The position numbers were made by a program, and so were the translations under genes. The notes under the pieces are model-generated. The model did not search any database. It was not told the origin of the DNA and saw only the letters and a list, made by a program, of their open reading frames with translations. This document shows, in pieces, positions 18,456 to 26,395 of a stretch of 64,000 bases of DNA (within the stretch, counting starts at the first letter, position 1; the number at the start of each line of letters is the position of its first letter). The stretch is from Actinocrispum wychmicini (GTDB taxonomy: Bacteria > Actinomycetota > Actinomycetes > Mycobacteriales > Pseudonocardiaceae): positions 620,001 to 684,000 of the forward strand of contig NZ_SLWS01000007.1 of the NCBI RefSeq assembly GCF_004345645.1, read 5' to 3'.

Positions 18456-19235
18456 ATGAACACCGTTGACTGGAGCATGGGCCGGTTCGAACAGATCGCC
18501 CCGCAACTGCTGCCCGCCGCCCGCGCCGCTCTCGACCTCATCGCCCTGAAACCCGGCACCCACCTCGTCGACATCGGATGCGGCACCGGCAACGCCGCCC
18601 TGCTCGCCGCCCAGGAACCCGGGGTCCTCGTCACCGGCGTGGACCCCGCGCCGCGACTACTGGAGATCGCCCGTCGCGGCGTCGAGCGGCTTGACGTCAA
18701 ATTCGTGCAGGGCGACGCCGCGGCGATCCCCTTGCCGGACGCGAGCGCGGACGTGGTCATGTCGGTGTTCGGCGTGATCTTCGCCGCCGATCCAGTCGCC
18801 GCCGCGGCCGACATGGCCCGTGTCGCCACGTCGGACGGGCAGATCGTGTTCACCGCGTGGCTGCCGGGCGGCCTCATCAACGCGGTGTCCGGCGTGTTCA
18901 TGGAAGCAGTGGCGAAGGCCACCGGCGGCCCGCCAGGCCCGATGTTCGCCTGGCACGACGAAGCCACTGTGCGCGAACTGTTGCGCCCCCACGGGTTCGA
19001 CGTGCGACTGCACGAACGTGAACTGACGTTCACCGCGGCCTCGGTCGCCGACTACTGGCAGAACCAGGTACTCGATCACCCGTTCGCCCTCGCCTTCGGC
19101 CCCCTGCTGCGCCAGCACGACCTGCAAACCGACGCACAGGAACGGGCGATCGCCCTGCTCACGGAAGGCAACGAGAACCCGGCCGCCTTCCAGGCCACCG
19201 CCCGCTACGTCCTGGTCACAGCACGGCGCCAGTGA
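18456..19235 (+). CDS. Class I SAM-dependent methyltransferase
   Basis: This 259-residue methyltransferase of the UbiE/type 11 group has the SAM-binding motif LVDIGCGTGNAALLAA near residue 40 and an acidic post-motif loop (VTGVDPAPRL). The ATG at 18456 (MNTVDWSMGRFE) is preferred over an earlier in-frame ATG that overlaps the promoter region of the divergent regulator. The N-terminal W-x-x-G-x-FE pattern is frequent in this group. The substrate is unknown and nothing in the immediate context fixes it. Confidence 0.85.
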   Translation: MNTVDWSMGRFEQIAPQLLPAARAALDLIALKPGTHLVDIGCGTGNAALLAAQEPGVLVTGVDPAPRLLEIARRGVERLDVKFVQGDAAAIPLPDASADVVMSVFGVIFAADPVAAAADMARVATSDGQIVFTAWLPGGLINAVSGVFMEAVAKATGGPPGPMFAWHDEATVRELLRPHGFDVRLHERELTFTAASVADYWQNQVLDHPFALAFGPLLRQHDLQTDAQERAIALLTEGNENPAAFQATARYVLVTARRQ

Positions 19236-19264
19236 CCAGCGGCGCCGATCTGGGACACTGCTTG

Positions 19265-19543
19265 TCAGTCGTCCGTGGTCGCGCGCAAGCGCAGACCGCG
19301 CCCGGGTTTCTTGGCCTTCATGGCTCGTTGCCGCCTCGCGGCTGTTCTTCGTTGTGTCGCGGGGTCTGGTGGGTCGGGGGGTTTCGGAGGCTGTGGCGGG
19401 GGCGGCTGCTCATCCGGTTCCTTGTCTGACGCTGTGGCTTGGGGCGGTCCCGGGTCGCGCTGGAACCAACTGGCGCAGGCCGCCACGAACACTCCCAGCC
19501 CGACACCACCGATGACGAGATAGATGAGCTGGTCAGTGCTCAT
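19265..19543 (-). CDS. Small single-pass membrane protein with proline-rich tail
   Basis: The 92-residue protein has one N-terminal membrane segment (LIYLVIGGVGLGVFVAACASWF, residues 6-27), a proline-rich stretch (PPPPQPPKPPDPPDP) and a basic C-terminus. The ATG at 19543 overlaps the stop of the upstream membrane-protein gene (ATGA). No family recognised. Confidence 0.7.
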   Translation of the reverse strand: MSTDQLIYLVIGGVGLGVFVAACASWFQRDPGPPQATASDKEPDEQPPPPQPPKPPDPPDPATQRRTAARRQRAMKAKKPGRGLRLRATTDD

Positions 19544-19908
19544 CGGACACCTCGGCCAGCCGCGTCGGTCACTCGCACGCTCACGCTCATCCGTGCGGCG
19601 AAGATCAGCAGCCCGACCGCACCCAGCAGGCAGCCGAGCACCGCCACACCGGGCACAGCCGCCTTGATCTCTTGCTTGAGCAGGGCGACCACCACCGTGA
19701 CGAGGAACCCGATCGCGCTGGTCGCGGCGCCTTTGGCCAGCGCGGCGACCCGGTCCCGCTCCCAGACCACGTACTCCAGCGCGAACGTGTCCGGCCAGAC
19801 CGGTCGTCCGACCCGGCGCCACCCCCACGACGACAGCGCCGCCCCCGCCGCCAGCGAGACGATCAACGTGAGCCACTGGGCCCACCCTTGCGGCCACAAC
19901 CCGATCAC
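19540..19908 (-). CDS. Small membrane protein, unknown function
   Basis: This 122-residue protein has three hydrophobic segments (about 12-27, 60-77 and 88-104). The start is placed at a GTG (19908) preceded by GGAAAGG; the longer frame upstream is antisense to the TetR gene. It is co-transcribed with the 92-residue proline-rich protein and divergent from the TetR operon, with the 23-bp palindrome between them, so the TetR protein may control both directions. No family recognised. Confidence 0.65.
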   Translation of the reverse strand: MIGLWPQGWAQWLTLIVSLAAGAALSSWGWRRVGRPVWPDTFALEYVVWERDRVAALAKGAATSAIGFLVTVVVALLKQEIKAAVPGVAVLGCLLGAVGLLIFAARMSVSVRVTDAAGRGVR

Positions 19909-19994
19909 CGTAGCGACACCTTTCCACGACCCGTGTTGTGTCTCATCGCGAGCGACGCCCAAACGTTGCGCCGCCGTCGAGCTCGGGCTATGTT

Positions 19995-20017
19995 GTGTAC
20001 GATACCGTATCGTACAC
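19995..20017. promoter_or_regulatory. Perfect 23-bp palindrome, probable TetR operator
   Basis: GTGTACGATAC, a central C, and GTATCGTACAC form a perfect inverted repeat with 11-bp arms, 11 bp upstream of the TetR start codon. GTACGATAC-type palindromes are typical TetR operators. Binding by the TetR protein encoded next to it would give autoregulation of the TetR-esterase-monooxygenase operon. Confidence 0.85.
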
Positions 20018-20028
20018 TTCGAGGTGAC

Positions 20029-20610
20029 ATGGTCCGAGGAACCGAACGCGAGCAGGCCATCCTGGCCGCGACGCTCGAACTGCTCGGCGAGGTCGGCTAC
20101 GCGGCGATGACCATCGACGCGGTGGCCGCGCGGGCACACGCCAGCAAAACCACGATCTACCGCCGCTGGAGCGGCAAGCCCGAACTGGTCAAGGCGGCCC
20201 TGGACCACCTTGACGCCGATGAGGTGGCCGACCCGCCCGACACCGGCACACTGCGCGGCGATCTCCTGGCCGCGCTGCGCGCGTCCTGCGCGCGGATCGA
20301 CGACCGGTACGTGGTCCTCATGACCGGCCTGATCCACGCGATGCGGCTGGAGCCCGACCTCGCCGACGCCCTGCGCGCCCATGTGGACAACGAGGACTTG
20401 TCACCCTTCCAGGTGATCGTCGTGCGGGCCGCCGTCCGCGGCGAACTGCCCGCCGACACCGACTCACGGCCGGCCCACCACGTGGCCGAAGGTCAGATCC
20501 TGCGGCACATGCTGCTCGGCCGACCACTCGACGCCGACTTCCTGACGACCTTGGTCGACACACTCCTGCTCCCGCTGTTGACCCACCACTTCCCCTCGGA
20601 GCCAACCTGA
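20029..20610 (+). CDS. TetR-family repressor
   Basis: This 193-residue regulator has an N-terminal helix-turn-helix (AILAATLELLGEVGYAAMTIDAVAARAHASKTTIYRRW). GAGGTGAC precedes the ATG and the 23-bp palindrome lies just upstream. The stop overlaps the start of the esterase gene (TGATG), so repressor, esterase and monooxygenase form one operon. The ligand-binding C-terminal domain is of the TetR_C_11-like type by appearance; the inducer is probably a substrate or product of the two enzymes. Confidence 0.93.
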   Translation: MVRGTEREQAILAATLELLGEVGYAAMTIDAVAARAHASKTTIYRRWSGKPELVKAALDHLDADEVADPPDTGTLRGDLLAALRASCARIDDRYVVLMTGLIHAMRLEPDLADALRAHVDNEDLSPFQVIVVRAAVRGELPADTDSRPAHHVAEGQILRHMLLGRPLDADFLTTLVDTLLLPLLTHHFPSEPT

Positions 20611-21518
20611 TGCCCAGCATCCGAGCACGCCTGCTGGCCGCCGCCGTCGCGGCACTGCGTGTGCAGAAAATGTTCGACGGTCCTGAACGGATCCGCCGCT
20701 CCGTCGCCGGCGACCGCCGCAAAGGCCCCGCCGCCCCCTCAGCGAAGGTCCGCGAGCGCTTTTCCGTGCGAGAGGAGGAGTTCAGCAGCTGCCGTGTGTA
20801 CACAGTGGCCCCACGCGACGGCGACTCCCCCGCACGGCGGGTGCTCTACCTGCACGGCGGCGGCTGGACGATGTCGATCACCGAGCCGCACTGGGGCCTG
20901 ATCGCCAAGCTGGCGCGGCGCCTGGACTGCGCGGTCACCGTGCCGCTGTTCCCGCTGGCACCCGAGCACACCGCCCGCGACACCTTCGCCATGCTGCTGC
21001 CCTTCTACGCCGACCTGGCCGCCCAGGGCGAGTTGACGGTGATGGGCGACTCCTCCGGCGGCAACCTGGCGCTCTCGCTCGCTATGCAGGCTCGGTCGGC
21101 CGGCATGCCCCAGCCCGCGCGGATCGTGCTGCTGTCCCCCGCCCCGGACGCCACGTTCAGCAATCCCGAGCTCGCCCGACTGGACCACCGCGACCCCATC
21201 CTGCCCGCCCGCGGCCTGCCGGAGTTGGGCCGCGTCTACGCCGGCGACCTCGACGTGCGCGACCCGGTGGTCAGCCCCCTGTTCGGGATGCTGACCGGCC
21301 TCCCGCCGACCGCGATCTTCACCGGCACCCGGGACATCCTCAACGCCGACGCCCACCGGCTGCGCGAAAAGGCCACCCGGGCAGGGGTTCCGGTGGCCTG
21401 GCACGAGTATCCCGACATGCTGCACGTCTGGCCCCTGTTCCCGATCCCCGAGGCCACGCACGCCCTGGAACAGATCGCGGCGTTCATCACCACGGCACCG
21501 ACGACGTCCCACTCATGA
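20610..21518 (+). CDS. Alpha/beta hydrolase, HSL/BD-FAE esterase family
   Basis: The 302-residue hydrolase carries the oxyanion-hole motif LYLHGGGW (about residue 80) and the nucleophile Ser148 in MGDSSGGN, with an Asp in the TGTRDILNADA block and a His in MLHVWPL completing the triad. These are hallmarks of the hormone-sensitive-lipase family of small ester hydrolases. With the downstream flavin monooxygenase it probably degrades or detoxifies an aromatic or ester compound under TetR control. The substrate is unknown. Confidence 0.9.
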   Translation: MPSIRARLLAAAVAALRVQKMFDGPERIRRSVAGDRRKGPAAPSAKVRERFSVREEEFSSCRVYTVAPRDGDSPARRVLYLHGGGWTMSITEPHWGLIAKLARRLDCAVTVPLFPLAPEHTARDTFAMLLPFYADLAAQGELTVMGDSSGGNLALSLAMQARSAGMPQPARIVLLSPAPDATFSNPELARLDHRDPILPARGLPELGRVYAGDLDVRDPVVSPLFGMLTGLPPTAIFTGTRDILNADAHRLREKATRAGVPVAWHEYPDMLHVWPLFPIPEATHALEQIAAFITTAPTTSHS

Positions 21519-21535
21519 CAAGGAAGAAATCCACT

Positions 21536-23017
21536 ATGGACCCGGTCCTGATCGTCGGCGCCGGCCCGAGCGGCCTTACCCTGGCCTGTGAGCTGGCCCG
21601 CCGGGGTGTCGCGTGCCGCGTCGTGGAGAAGGCGCCGCACCTGTTCGCCAGCTCCCGTGGCAAGGGCCTGCAACCGCGCACGCTGGAGGTCTTCGACGAC
21701 CTCGGCGTGATCGACGAGGTGCTGGACGCCGGCATGCCGTTCCCGTCGTTCCGGCTCTACGCCGGCCGCGAGATCGTCTGGGAGCGGACGCTGCAGCAGA
21801 TGCTGGGTGTCGGCGCGATCGAGCACCGAGCTGACGCGCCGTACCCGTTGCCGTGGCTGCTGCCGCAATGGCGTACCGACGAGATCCTCTTGGCACGATT
21901 GCGCGCGCTCGGCGGTGACGTCGAGTTCCAGACCGAGCTCGTGGCGTTGCGCCCCGACGCTGACGGCGTCACCGCCACGGTCTCCCGTGACGGTGACGTG
22001 TCCGAGATCCGCGCGGCCTACCTGGTGGGCACGGACGGCGGGCGCAGCACGGTCCGCAAGAGCATCGGCGTCGGCTTCGAGGGTGAGACCTTCGAGAGCG
22101 AACGGACCCTGCTCGGCGACGTGCGGGTGGACGGCCTGGACGGCGTTTACTGCCACATGCTGACCCGGGACGGCGACGTCGGCAACCGGTTCTCGTTCTG
22201 GAACCTGCCGTGCACACCGTATTTCCAGTTCGTGGTGACCATGCCGACCGAGCAGGTTCCGGAGCTTTCCCTTGACGGGCTGCGCGGCCTGCTCCTGGAA
22301 CGCACCGGGCGCACCGACATCCGGCTGCACGACCTGCGCTCGATCTCGCTCTACCGCGTGAACGCGCGGATGACACAACAGTTTCGGGTAGGCCGGGTAC
22401 TACTCGCGGGTGACGCGGCGCACGTGCACTCCTCGGCCGGTGGCCAGGGTCTCAACCTCAGCGTTCAGGACGCGTACAACCTCGGCTGGAAACTCGCCGG
22501 AGTGCTCGACGGCGCGCCCAACGCGTTGCTCGACACCTACGAAGCCGAACGATTCCCTGTGGCCGCAGACGTTCTCGGCCTGAGCACCGCGTTGGCCGAG
22601 CGTAACTTCGCACCACCATCCAACACCGGCACGAGCCCAGCGATCACCCAACTCGGTATCGGGTACCGCGGCGGCCCACTCGCCGCGGAGAACCGAGCCA
22701 CGCCGGGCCTGCTCCAGGCAGGCGACCGTGCGCCCGACGGTCCCGTGCACGGTCCAGACGGCGCTCGACTGTTCGACGTCTTCCGCGGCACCCACTTCAC
22801 CCTGCTTGGGTTCGGTGTGGACGTGGCCGAGTTCGAGCGCCGCCGCCCAGGAGTGGTCCGGGCTCGGACAGTGGGACAGCACGACGGTCAGGTGCGGACC
22901 ACCTACGACGCGGCCGACGGCGCGCTCTTCCTGATCCGCCCCGACGGCTATGTCGGGGCGGTATCGCAGACACCCGCGGCGATCGAGGACTACCTGTGCC
23001 GCGTCACCGGTCGCTGA
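21536..23017 (+). CDS. FAD-dependent aromatic monooxygenase, PheA/MhpA/RdmE group
   Basis: This is a class A flavoprotein hydroxylase of about 493 residues. The N-terminal FAD motif is LIVGAGPSGLTLACELARRG, with a DG motif (VGTDGGRSTVRK) in the middle and a GD motif (VLLAGDAAHVHSSAGGQGLNLSVQDAYNLGWKL). A C-terminal thioredoxin-like domain of the phenol-hydroxylase type follows. The ATG at 21536 has AAGGAAG 9 nt upstream; the ATG at 21515 overlaps the esterase stop (ATGA) and is an alternative. Members include polyketide and antibiotic-tailoring or antibiotic-inactivating hydroxylases. Its 3' end overlaps the convergent SRPBCC gene by 14 bp. Confidence 0.92.
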   Translation: MDPVLIVGAGPSGLTLACELARRGVACRVVEKAPHLFASSRGKGLQPRTLEVFDDLGVIDEVLDAGMPFPSFRLYAGREIVWERTLQQMLGVGAIEHRADAPYPLPWLLPQWRTDEILLARLRALGGDVEFQTELVALRPDADGVTATVSRDGDVSEIRAAYLVGTDGGRSTVRKSIGVGFEGETFESERTLLGDVRVDGLDGVYCHMLTRDGDVGNRFSFWNLPCTPYFQFVVTMPTEQVPELSLDGLRGLLLERTGRTDIRLHDLRSISLYRVNARMTQQFRVGRVLLAGDAAHVHSSAGGQGLNLSVQDAYNLGWKLAGVLDGAPNALLDTYEAERFPVAADVLGLSTALAERNFAPPSNTGTSPAITQLGIGYRGGPLAAENRATPGLLQAGDRAPDGPVHGPDGARLFDVFRGTHFTLLGFGVDVAEFERRRPGVVRARTVGQHDGQVRTTYDAADGALFLIRPDGYVGAVSQTPAAIEDYLCRVTGR

Positions 23018-23519
23018 GGTCAGTTCGAGCGGCGAGTTCGTCGTAGTACGGCTTCATGGCGGGGTAGTACTCGTCGAAGTCCCGCTGCGGCGAACCGTCG
23101 CGCGCGGCGACGAGCAGGTCCATGTAGTACTCCCACCCCGGGCCGACCTCGCCGATCTTGTCCACGGTGTCCAGGTGGTTGACGAGCCGAAGTTCGGTCA
23201 GGCCCTGCTGTTCCGACAGCAACAGTTCCATCCGCCACGCGCCGGCCTCGTCGGACGAGGAGACCGCCAGGCGCCGCGGCGGTTCGCACGCGTCGATGCG
23301 GAGTTCGAACCAGGGTGACTGCTCCTCGAACACCATCTGGACCTTGATCGTCCGGCCGGGCGCGGCATCGCCCTCCCAGGGACCGAACCAGCGGGCGGTG
23401 CGTTCGGGTTCGGTGACGCTGGCCCACACGTCCGTGATCGGCGCGCGGAACGTGCGGGGCAGCACCAGGTCACTTCCGACAGCGGTGCGGAACAGTTGGC
23501 CGGTGGGCACGAGACTCAT
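23004..23519 (-). CDS. SRPBCC/AHSA1-domain protein
   Basis: The 171-residue protein of the START/Bet v 1-like fold begins with a typical AHSA1 block (LVLPRTFRAPITDVWASVTEPERTARWFGPWEG). AHSA1-type proteins bind hydrophobic ligands. They are very often encoded directly after an ArsR repressor, as here, where the start overlaps the ArsR stop (ATGA). Ligand sensing or sequestration is the likely role. Confidence 0.9.
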   Translation of the reverse strand: MSLVPTGQLFRTAVGSDLVLPRTFRAPITDVWASVTEPERTARWFGPWEGDAAPGRTIKVQMVFEEQSPWFELRIDACEPPRRLAVSSSDEAGAWRMELLLSEQQGLTELRLVNHLDTVDKIGEVGPGWEYYMDLLVAARDGSPQRDFDEYYPAMKPYYDELAARTDLSDR

Positions 23520-23878
23520 GCCGTGTTTTCCTCTCCGTGTTCAGTGGCGTCGCGGGTGACGCGTTCGCGACGAGTGCGGTGGACTTCGGTCTCCAACGCG
23601 TCAAGGCGTTGCTGCCAACCAGAAGGCCGGACGAACTGGGCCAGCCACTCGATGAGCTCGGCGAACCGGTGCGCGTCAAGCGCGTAGAACCGTTGCCTGC
23701 CAACGAGTTCGTCGTACACCAGGCCGCTGTCCCGCAGCACGCGCAGATGACGGGACACGGCCGGCCGGCTGATCGCGAAGCCCGCGGCGATCTCCCCCGC
23801 CGAGAGCCGCCTGTGTCGCAGCATCACGAGGATGTCCCGACGCACCGGGTCCGCTATCGCCCCAGCGATCTGATCCAC
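23516..23878 (-). CDS. ArsR-family repressor
   Basis: The 120-residue winged-helix protein contains ADPVRRDILVMLRHRRLSAGEIAAGFAISRPAVSRHLRVLRDSGLV-type sequence (residues 9-53), diagnostic of ArsR. There are no clustered cysteines, so it is not a metal sensor of the classical type. It starts with GTG without a Shine-Dalgarno motif. The right arm of the upstream palindrome contains TTACGC, which could serve as a -10 element for a leaderless transcript. It is paired with an SRPBCC protein. Confidence 0.9.
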   Translation of the reverse strand: MDQIAGAIADPVRRDILVMLRHRRLSAGEIAAGFAISRPAVSRHLRVLRDSGLVYDELVGRQRFYALDAHRFAELIEWLAQFVRPSGWQQRLDALETEVHRTRRERVTRDATEHGEENTA

Positions 23879-23885
23879 CCAAGAA

Positions 23886-23905
23886 GCGTAACCGATGGGT
23901 TACGC
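23886..23905. promoter_or_regulatory. Probable ArsR operator overlapping the GNAT stop codon
   Basis: GCGTAACC-GATG-GGTTACGC is a perfect inverted repeat with 8-bp arms, beginning 8 bp before the ArsR start codon. It spans the stop codon of the upstream acetyltransferase gene. Its placement suits autorepression of the ArsR-SRPBCC pair. Confidence 0.7.
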
Positions 23906-24844
23906 GTTAGCAAGACCCGAGGTCCTGATGAGCGGCACGTCCCGCGACAACTCCCGGAATCCGACGCTGTAGTACAGCCCGCGCGCCGCGGGATGTCCCG
24001 GCCCGCCCAGGCAGGCGACCGTCACGTGAGTGGCCCCGGCTGCCCGCGCCTGACGCATCCCGTGCAGGAGCATCGCCCTGCCCAGTCCCAGCCGCCGGTA
24101 GCCCGGATGCGTCCCGACCGGCTCGAACTCGGCGGTCTTGTTCGCTTCGTCGAGCCACATGATCGTCGAGGACGCCATCGTCCCGTCCGGCGCTTCCACC
24201 AGGATGTGCAGGTCGCCGCGATACGTCGCGCTCTGCCGGACGCCCTGGTAGCCCTCGGCCGTGTACGTCGACGGGGCCCAGGCGTCCAGGTGGGCCTGGA
24301 CCGCGGCCGCCGGCCCGGCTTCGTCGGCGGTGCGGAACCGGAATCCGGCCGGCAGTACCGGCTGTTCCACGTCGGTGAGGTCCCGCTCGTTGAGCTGGGT
24401 CCATGATCCGGCCGGGTCGGTCTGATAACCGTGCGCCGCCCAGCGCTTCAGGGCGAACTCATCGGCGGCGCCTGGCGACACCGTGCGCTCGATGTCCCCC
24501 GCTGTGGCGGCGTACCAGTCGATCACGTCGTCGACCAGCTCGGCGTGGTCGGGATGGACCTGATACGCCAGATAGGCGCCGGTGACGTCCCGCACCGACC
24601 CGTCGCTCCGCCGCATCTGGTGTGGCAGATAGACCCAGCCCCACGCCACCAGATCCGCACCGGCGAACCACAGCCGACGCCGCCAGGTCTCGCCGGCGCC
24701 GGCGTGCCCCTTGCCCCAGTTCCAGGCCAGCTCGCCGAACGACGCGTCGCTGTTCACCAGGTCCAGGCGCACGGCGGTGACGCGCTGCGCCAGACCCTGC
24801 ATGAGCTGCACGTCCGCGACGGTCACAAGCTCGACGTTCGTCAT
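23900..24844 (-). CDS. GNAT-family N-acetyltransferase
   Basis: This 314-residue protein has a C-terminal GNAT domain. The acetyl-CoA binding block is EPVGTHPGYRRLGLGRAMLLHGMRQARAAGATHVTV near residue 245, and the N-terminal half looks like a second degenerate GNAT copy. The start MTNVELVT at 24844 is the first methionine after the low-complexity upstream reading. It lies 53 bp downstream of the MFS gene and may be co-transcribed. Similar two-domain GNAT proteins modify small amines; the substrate is unknown. Confidence 0.85.
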   Translation of the reverse strand: MTNVELVTVADVQLMQGLAQRVTAVRLDLVNSDASFGELAWNWGKGHAGAGETWRRRLWFAGADLVAWGWVYLPHQMRRSDGSVRDVTGAYLAYQVHPDHAELVDDVIDWYAATAGDIERTVSPGAADEFALKRWAAHGYQTDPAGSWTQLNERDLTDVEQPVLPAGFRFRTADEAGPAAAVQAHLDAWAPSTYTAEGYQGVRQSATYRGDLHILVEAPDGTMASSTIMWLDEANKTAEFEPVGTHPGYRRLGLGRAMLLHGMRQARAAGATHVTVACLGGPGHPAARGLYYSVGFRELSRDVPLIRTSGLANA

Positions 24845-24897
24845 AGCGTGTGACTGTGTCAGCACGCCGCGACGCAGTCGAACCGTTTCCCCCGTGG

Positions 24898-26343
24898 CTA
24901 GTGCGGGGCTTGCTGTGAGTGCTTGGGCAGGAGCCTGACCAGCAGCAGCGCCAGGACGAAGACGCCGGCGCAGATGCCGAACACCAGCTCGGCGGCGGCG
25001 AAGTAGGACGGGTTGGCGGGCCCGCCGACGCGGGCGAAGAACACGGTGCCGAGCGCGGCGACGCCGATGGCGCCGGCGAACTGTTGGGCGGCGTTGAGGA
25101 CGCCCGCTCCGGTACCGACTTCTTCGGTGGTGGCGTCGCCGAGGATGAAGTCGAACAGGGGGATGAACAGCAGGCCGGAACCGAGGCCGGTGACGAGCAG
25201 GGCGGGCGCCAGTTTCCACAGGGTGATGGCGTCACCCCAGTGTGCGGTGGACCACCAGAGGCCGAGCAGGCCGACGACGGAGATGGCCAGCCCCAGTGAC
25301 AGGTTGAGGCGGCCGAGTTTCTCGGCGAGCACCGCTCCGGACAGCAGGGTGGCGACCGCGGTGCCCACCGCCCAGGGAATCAGCGCGAAGCCGGTGTGCA
25401 GCGGCGTCCAGCCCATGCCTGACTGCAGCAGCAGGTTGATGACCAGGACGAACGCGCTGAGCGCGGCGTAGAACCCGCCGACGATCAGCAGGCCGACCAC
25501 GAAGCTGCGTTTGCCGAACAGCGACGGGGTGATGACCGGGTGGCCACTGTGGCGTTCGGACACGACGAACAGCCCGAAGGCCACCAGTCCGGCGGCGATC
25601 ATCGCGTAGGTCCACGCCGGCCAGCCCAGGTCGCGGCCCTGGATGAGCGGCACGATCAACAGCGCCGAACCGGCCGTCAGCAGGCCCACGCCACGCAAGT
25701 CGAGGCGGGCGCGGCGGTCCTCGCCACCGTGCCGGGGCAGCACGCTCCAGCCGAGGGCGGCGGCCAGGACGCCGATCGGGACGTTGATCAGGAAGATCGA
25801 GCGCCACTGGCTGCCGAACAGGTCAAGGTGCAGCAGCCACCCGGCCAGGATCGGCCCGGCCACCGTGGCCAGCCCCATGATCGGGCCGAACGGCATCAGC
25901 GCCTTGCGCAGGTGCTCCGGCCGGAAGACGATCTTCACCAGGGCCAGGCCCTGCGGGATCATCACGGACCCGAACAGGCCCTGGAACACGCGGGCGACGA
26001 TCAGGAACCGGGCGCCGGGCGCGAGGCCGCAGGCCAGTGACGCGAGGGTGAAGCCGGCCATGCCGAGCAGGAACAGCCGGCGGCGGCCGAGCAGGTCGCC
26101 TAGCCGGCCGGAGGTGACCAGGCCGAGCGCGAAGGCCGCGGTGTAGGCGGACAGCACCCACTGCAGGGTCATCGGCCCGCCGCCGAGGTCGGCGCGGATC
26201 GAGGGGCCGGCGAGGTTGGCGACGCTGGTGTCGATCAGGTCCATCAGTTCGGCGATGACCACGACCACCAGGACCAGCCACGCCCGGCCGAGCGGAAGCG
26301 GAGTCGGGCGAGCCGACTCCAACGAACTTAGTTCAGTACTCAC
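24898..26343 (-). CDS. MFS drug exporter, DHA2 (EmrB/QacA) family
   Basis: This is a 481-residue transporter with about 14 membrane segments. The first segments contain VIAELMDLIDTSVANLAGPSI, the D1-type motif of DHA2 drug/proton antiporters, and LGDLLGRRRLFLLGM is motif A. The only plausible start is a GTG at 26343, where a promoter with TTGACA (26375-26380) and TAGAAC (26351-26356) would initiate transcription at or next to the start codon, so the mRNA is probably leaderless. Two of three copies of the TetR operator flank or overlap the start. It likely exports a toxic compound that induces the divergent TetR protein's release. Confidence 0.94.
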   Translation of the reverse strand: MSTELSSLESARPTPLPLGRAWLVLVVVVIAELMDLIDTSVANLAGPSIRADLGGGPMTLQWVLSAYTAAFALGLVTSGRLGDLLGRRRLFLLGMAGFTLASLACGLAPGARFLIVARVFQGLFGSVMIPQGLALVKIVFRPEHLRKALMPFGPIMGLATVAGPILAGWLLHLDLFGSQWRSIFLINVPIGVLAAALGWSVLPRHGGEDRRARLDLRGVGLLTAGSALLIVPLIQGRDLGWPAWTYAMIAAGLVAFGLFVVSERHSGHPVITPSLFGKRSFVVGLLIVGGFYAALSAFVLVINLLLQSGMGWTPLHTGFALIPWAVGTAVATLLSGAVLAEKLGRLNLSLGLAISVVGLLGLWWSTAHWGDAITLWKLAPALLVTGLGSGLLFIPLFDFILGDATTEEVGTGAGVLNAAQQFAGAIGVAALGTVFFARVGGPANPSYFAAAELVFGICAGVFVLALLLVRLLPKHSQQAPH

Positions 26344-26373
26344 GAACTAAGTTCTAGATGACGAACTTAGTTC
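26324..26373. promoter_or_regulatory. Three-copy palindromic TetR operator GAACTWAGTTC
   Basis: Three copies of an 11-bp palindrome lie at 26324-26334 (GAACTTAGTTC), 26344-26354 (GAACTAAGTTC) and 26363-26373 (GAACTTAGTTC), spaced 20 and 19 bp apart, about two helical turns each. The first copy lies inside the MFS coding region (codons 4-7), the second touches its start codon, and the third sits between the two divergent promoters. Cooperative repression of both genes is expected. Confidence 0.85.
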
Positions 26374-26380
26374 GTGTCAA
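26351..26380 (-). promoter_or_regulatory. Promoter of the MFS gene
   Basis: Reading the minus strand, TTGACA (26380-26375) and TAGAAC (26356-26351) are 18 bp apart. The -10 ends 7 nt before the GTG start, which predicts a leaderless mRNA. The element overlaps two operator copies. Confidence 0.6.
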
Positions 26381-26382
26381 GC

Positions 26383-26388
26383 TATAGT
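26383..26388 (+). promoter_or_regulatory. -10 element of the TetR gene
   Basis: TATAGT lies 7 nt before the ATG at 26396, predicting another leaderless transcript. A convincing -35 is not visible; TGACGA at 26359-26364 is the best candidate. The third operator copy lies between these elements. Confidence 0.5.
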
Positions 26389-26395
26389 GACCGAC

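Noticed and set aside
19232..19429. 65-codon plus-strand ORF after the methyltransferase
   Set aside because: Opposite the better supported small membrane protein with an ATGA-coupled start; product lacks plausible features.
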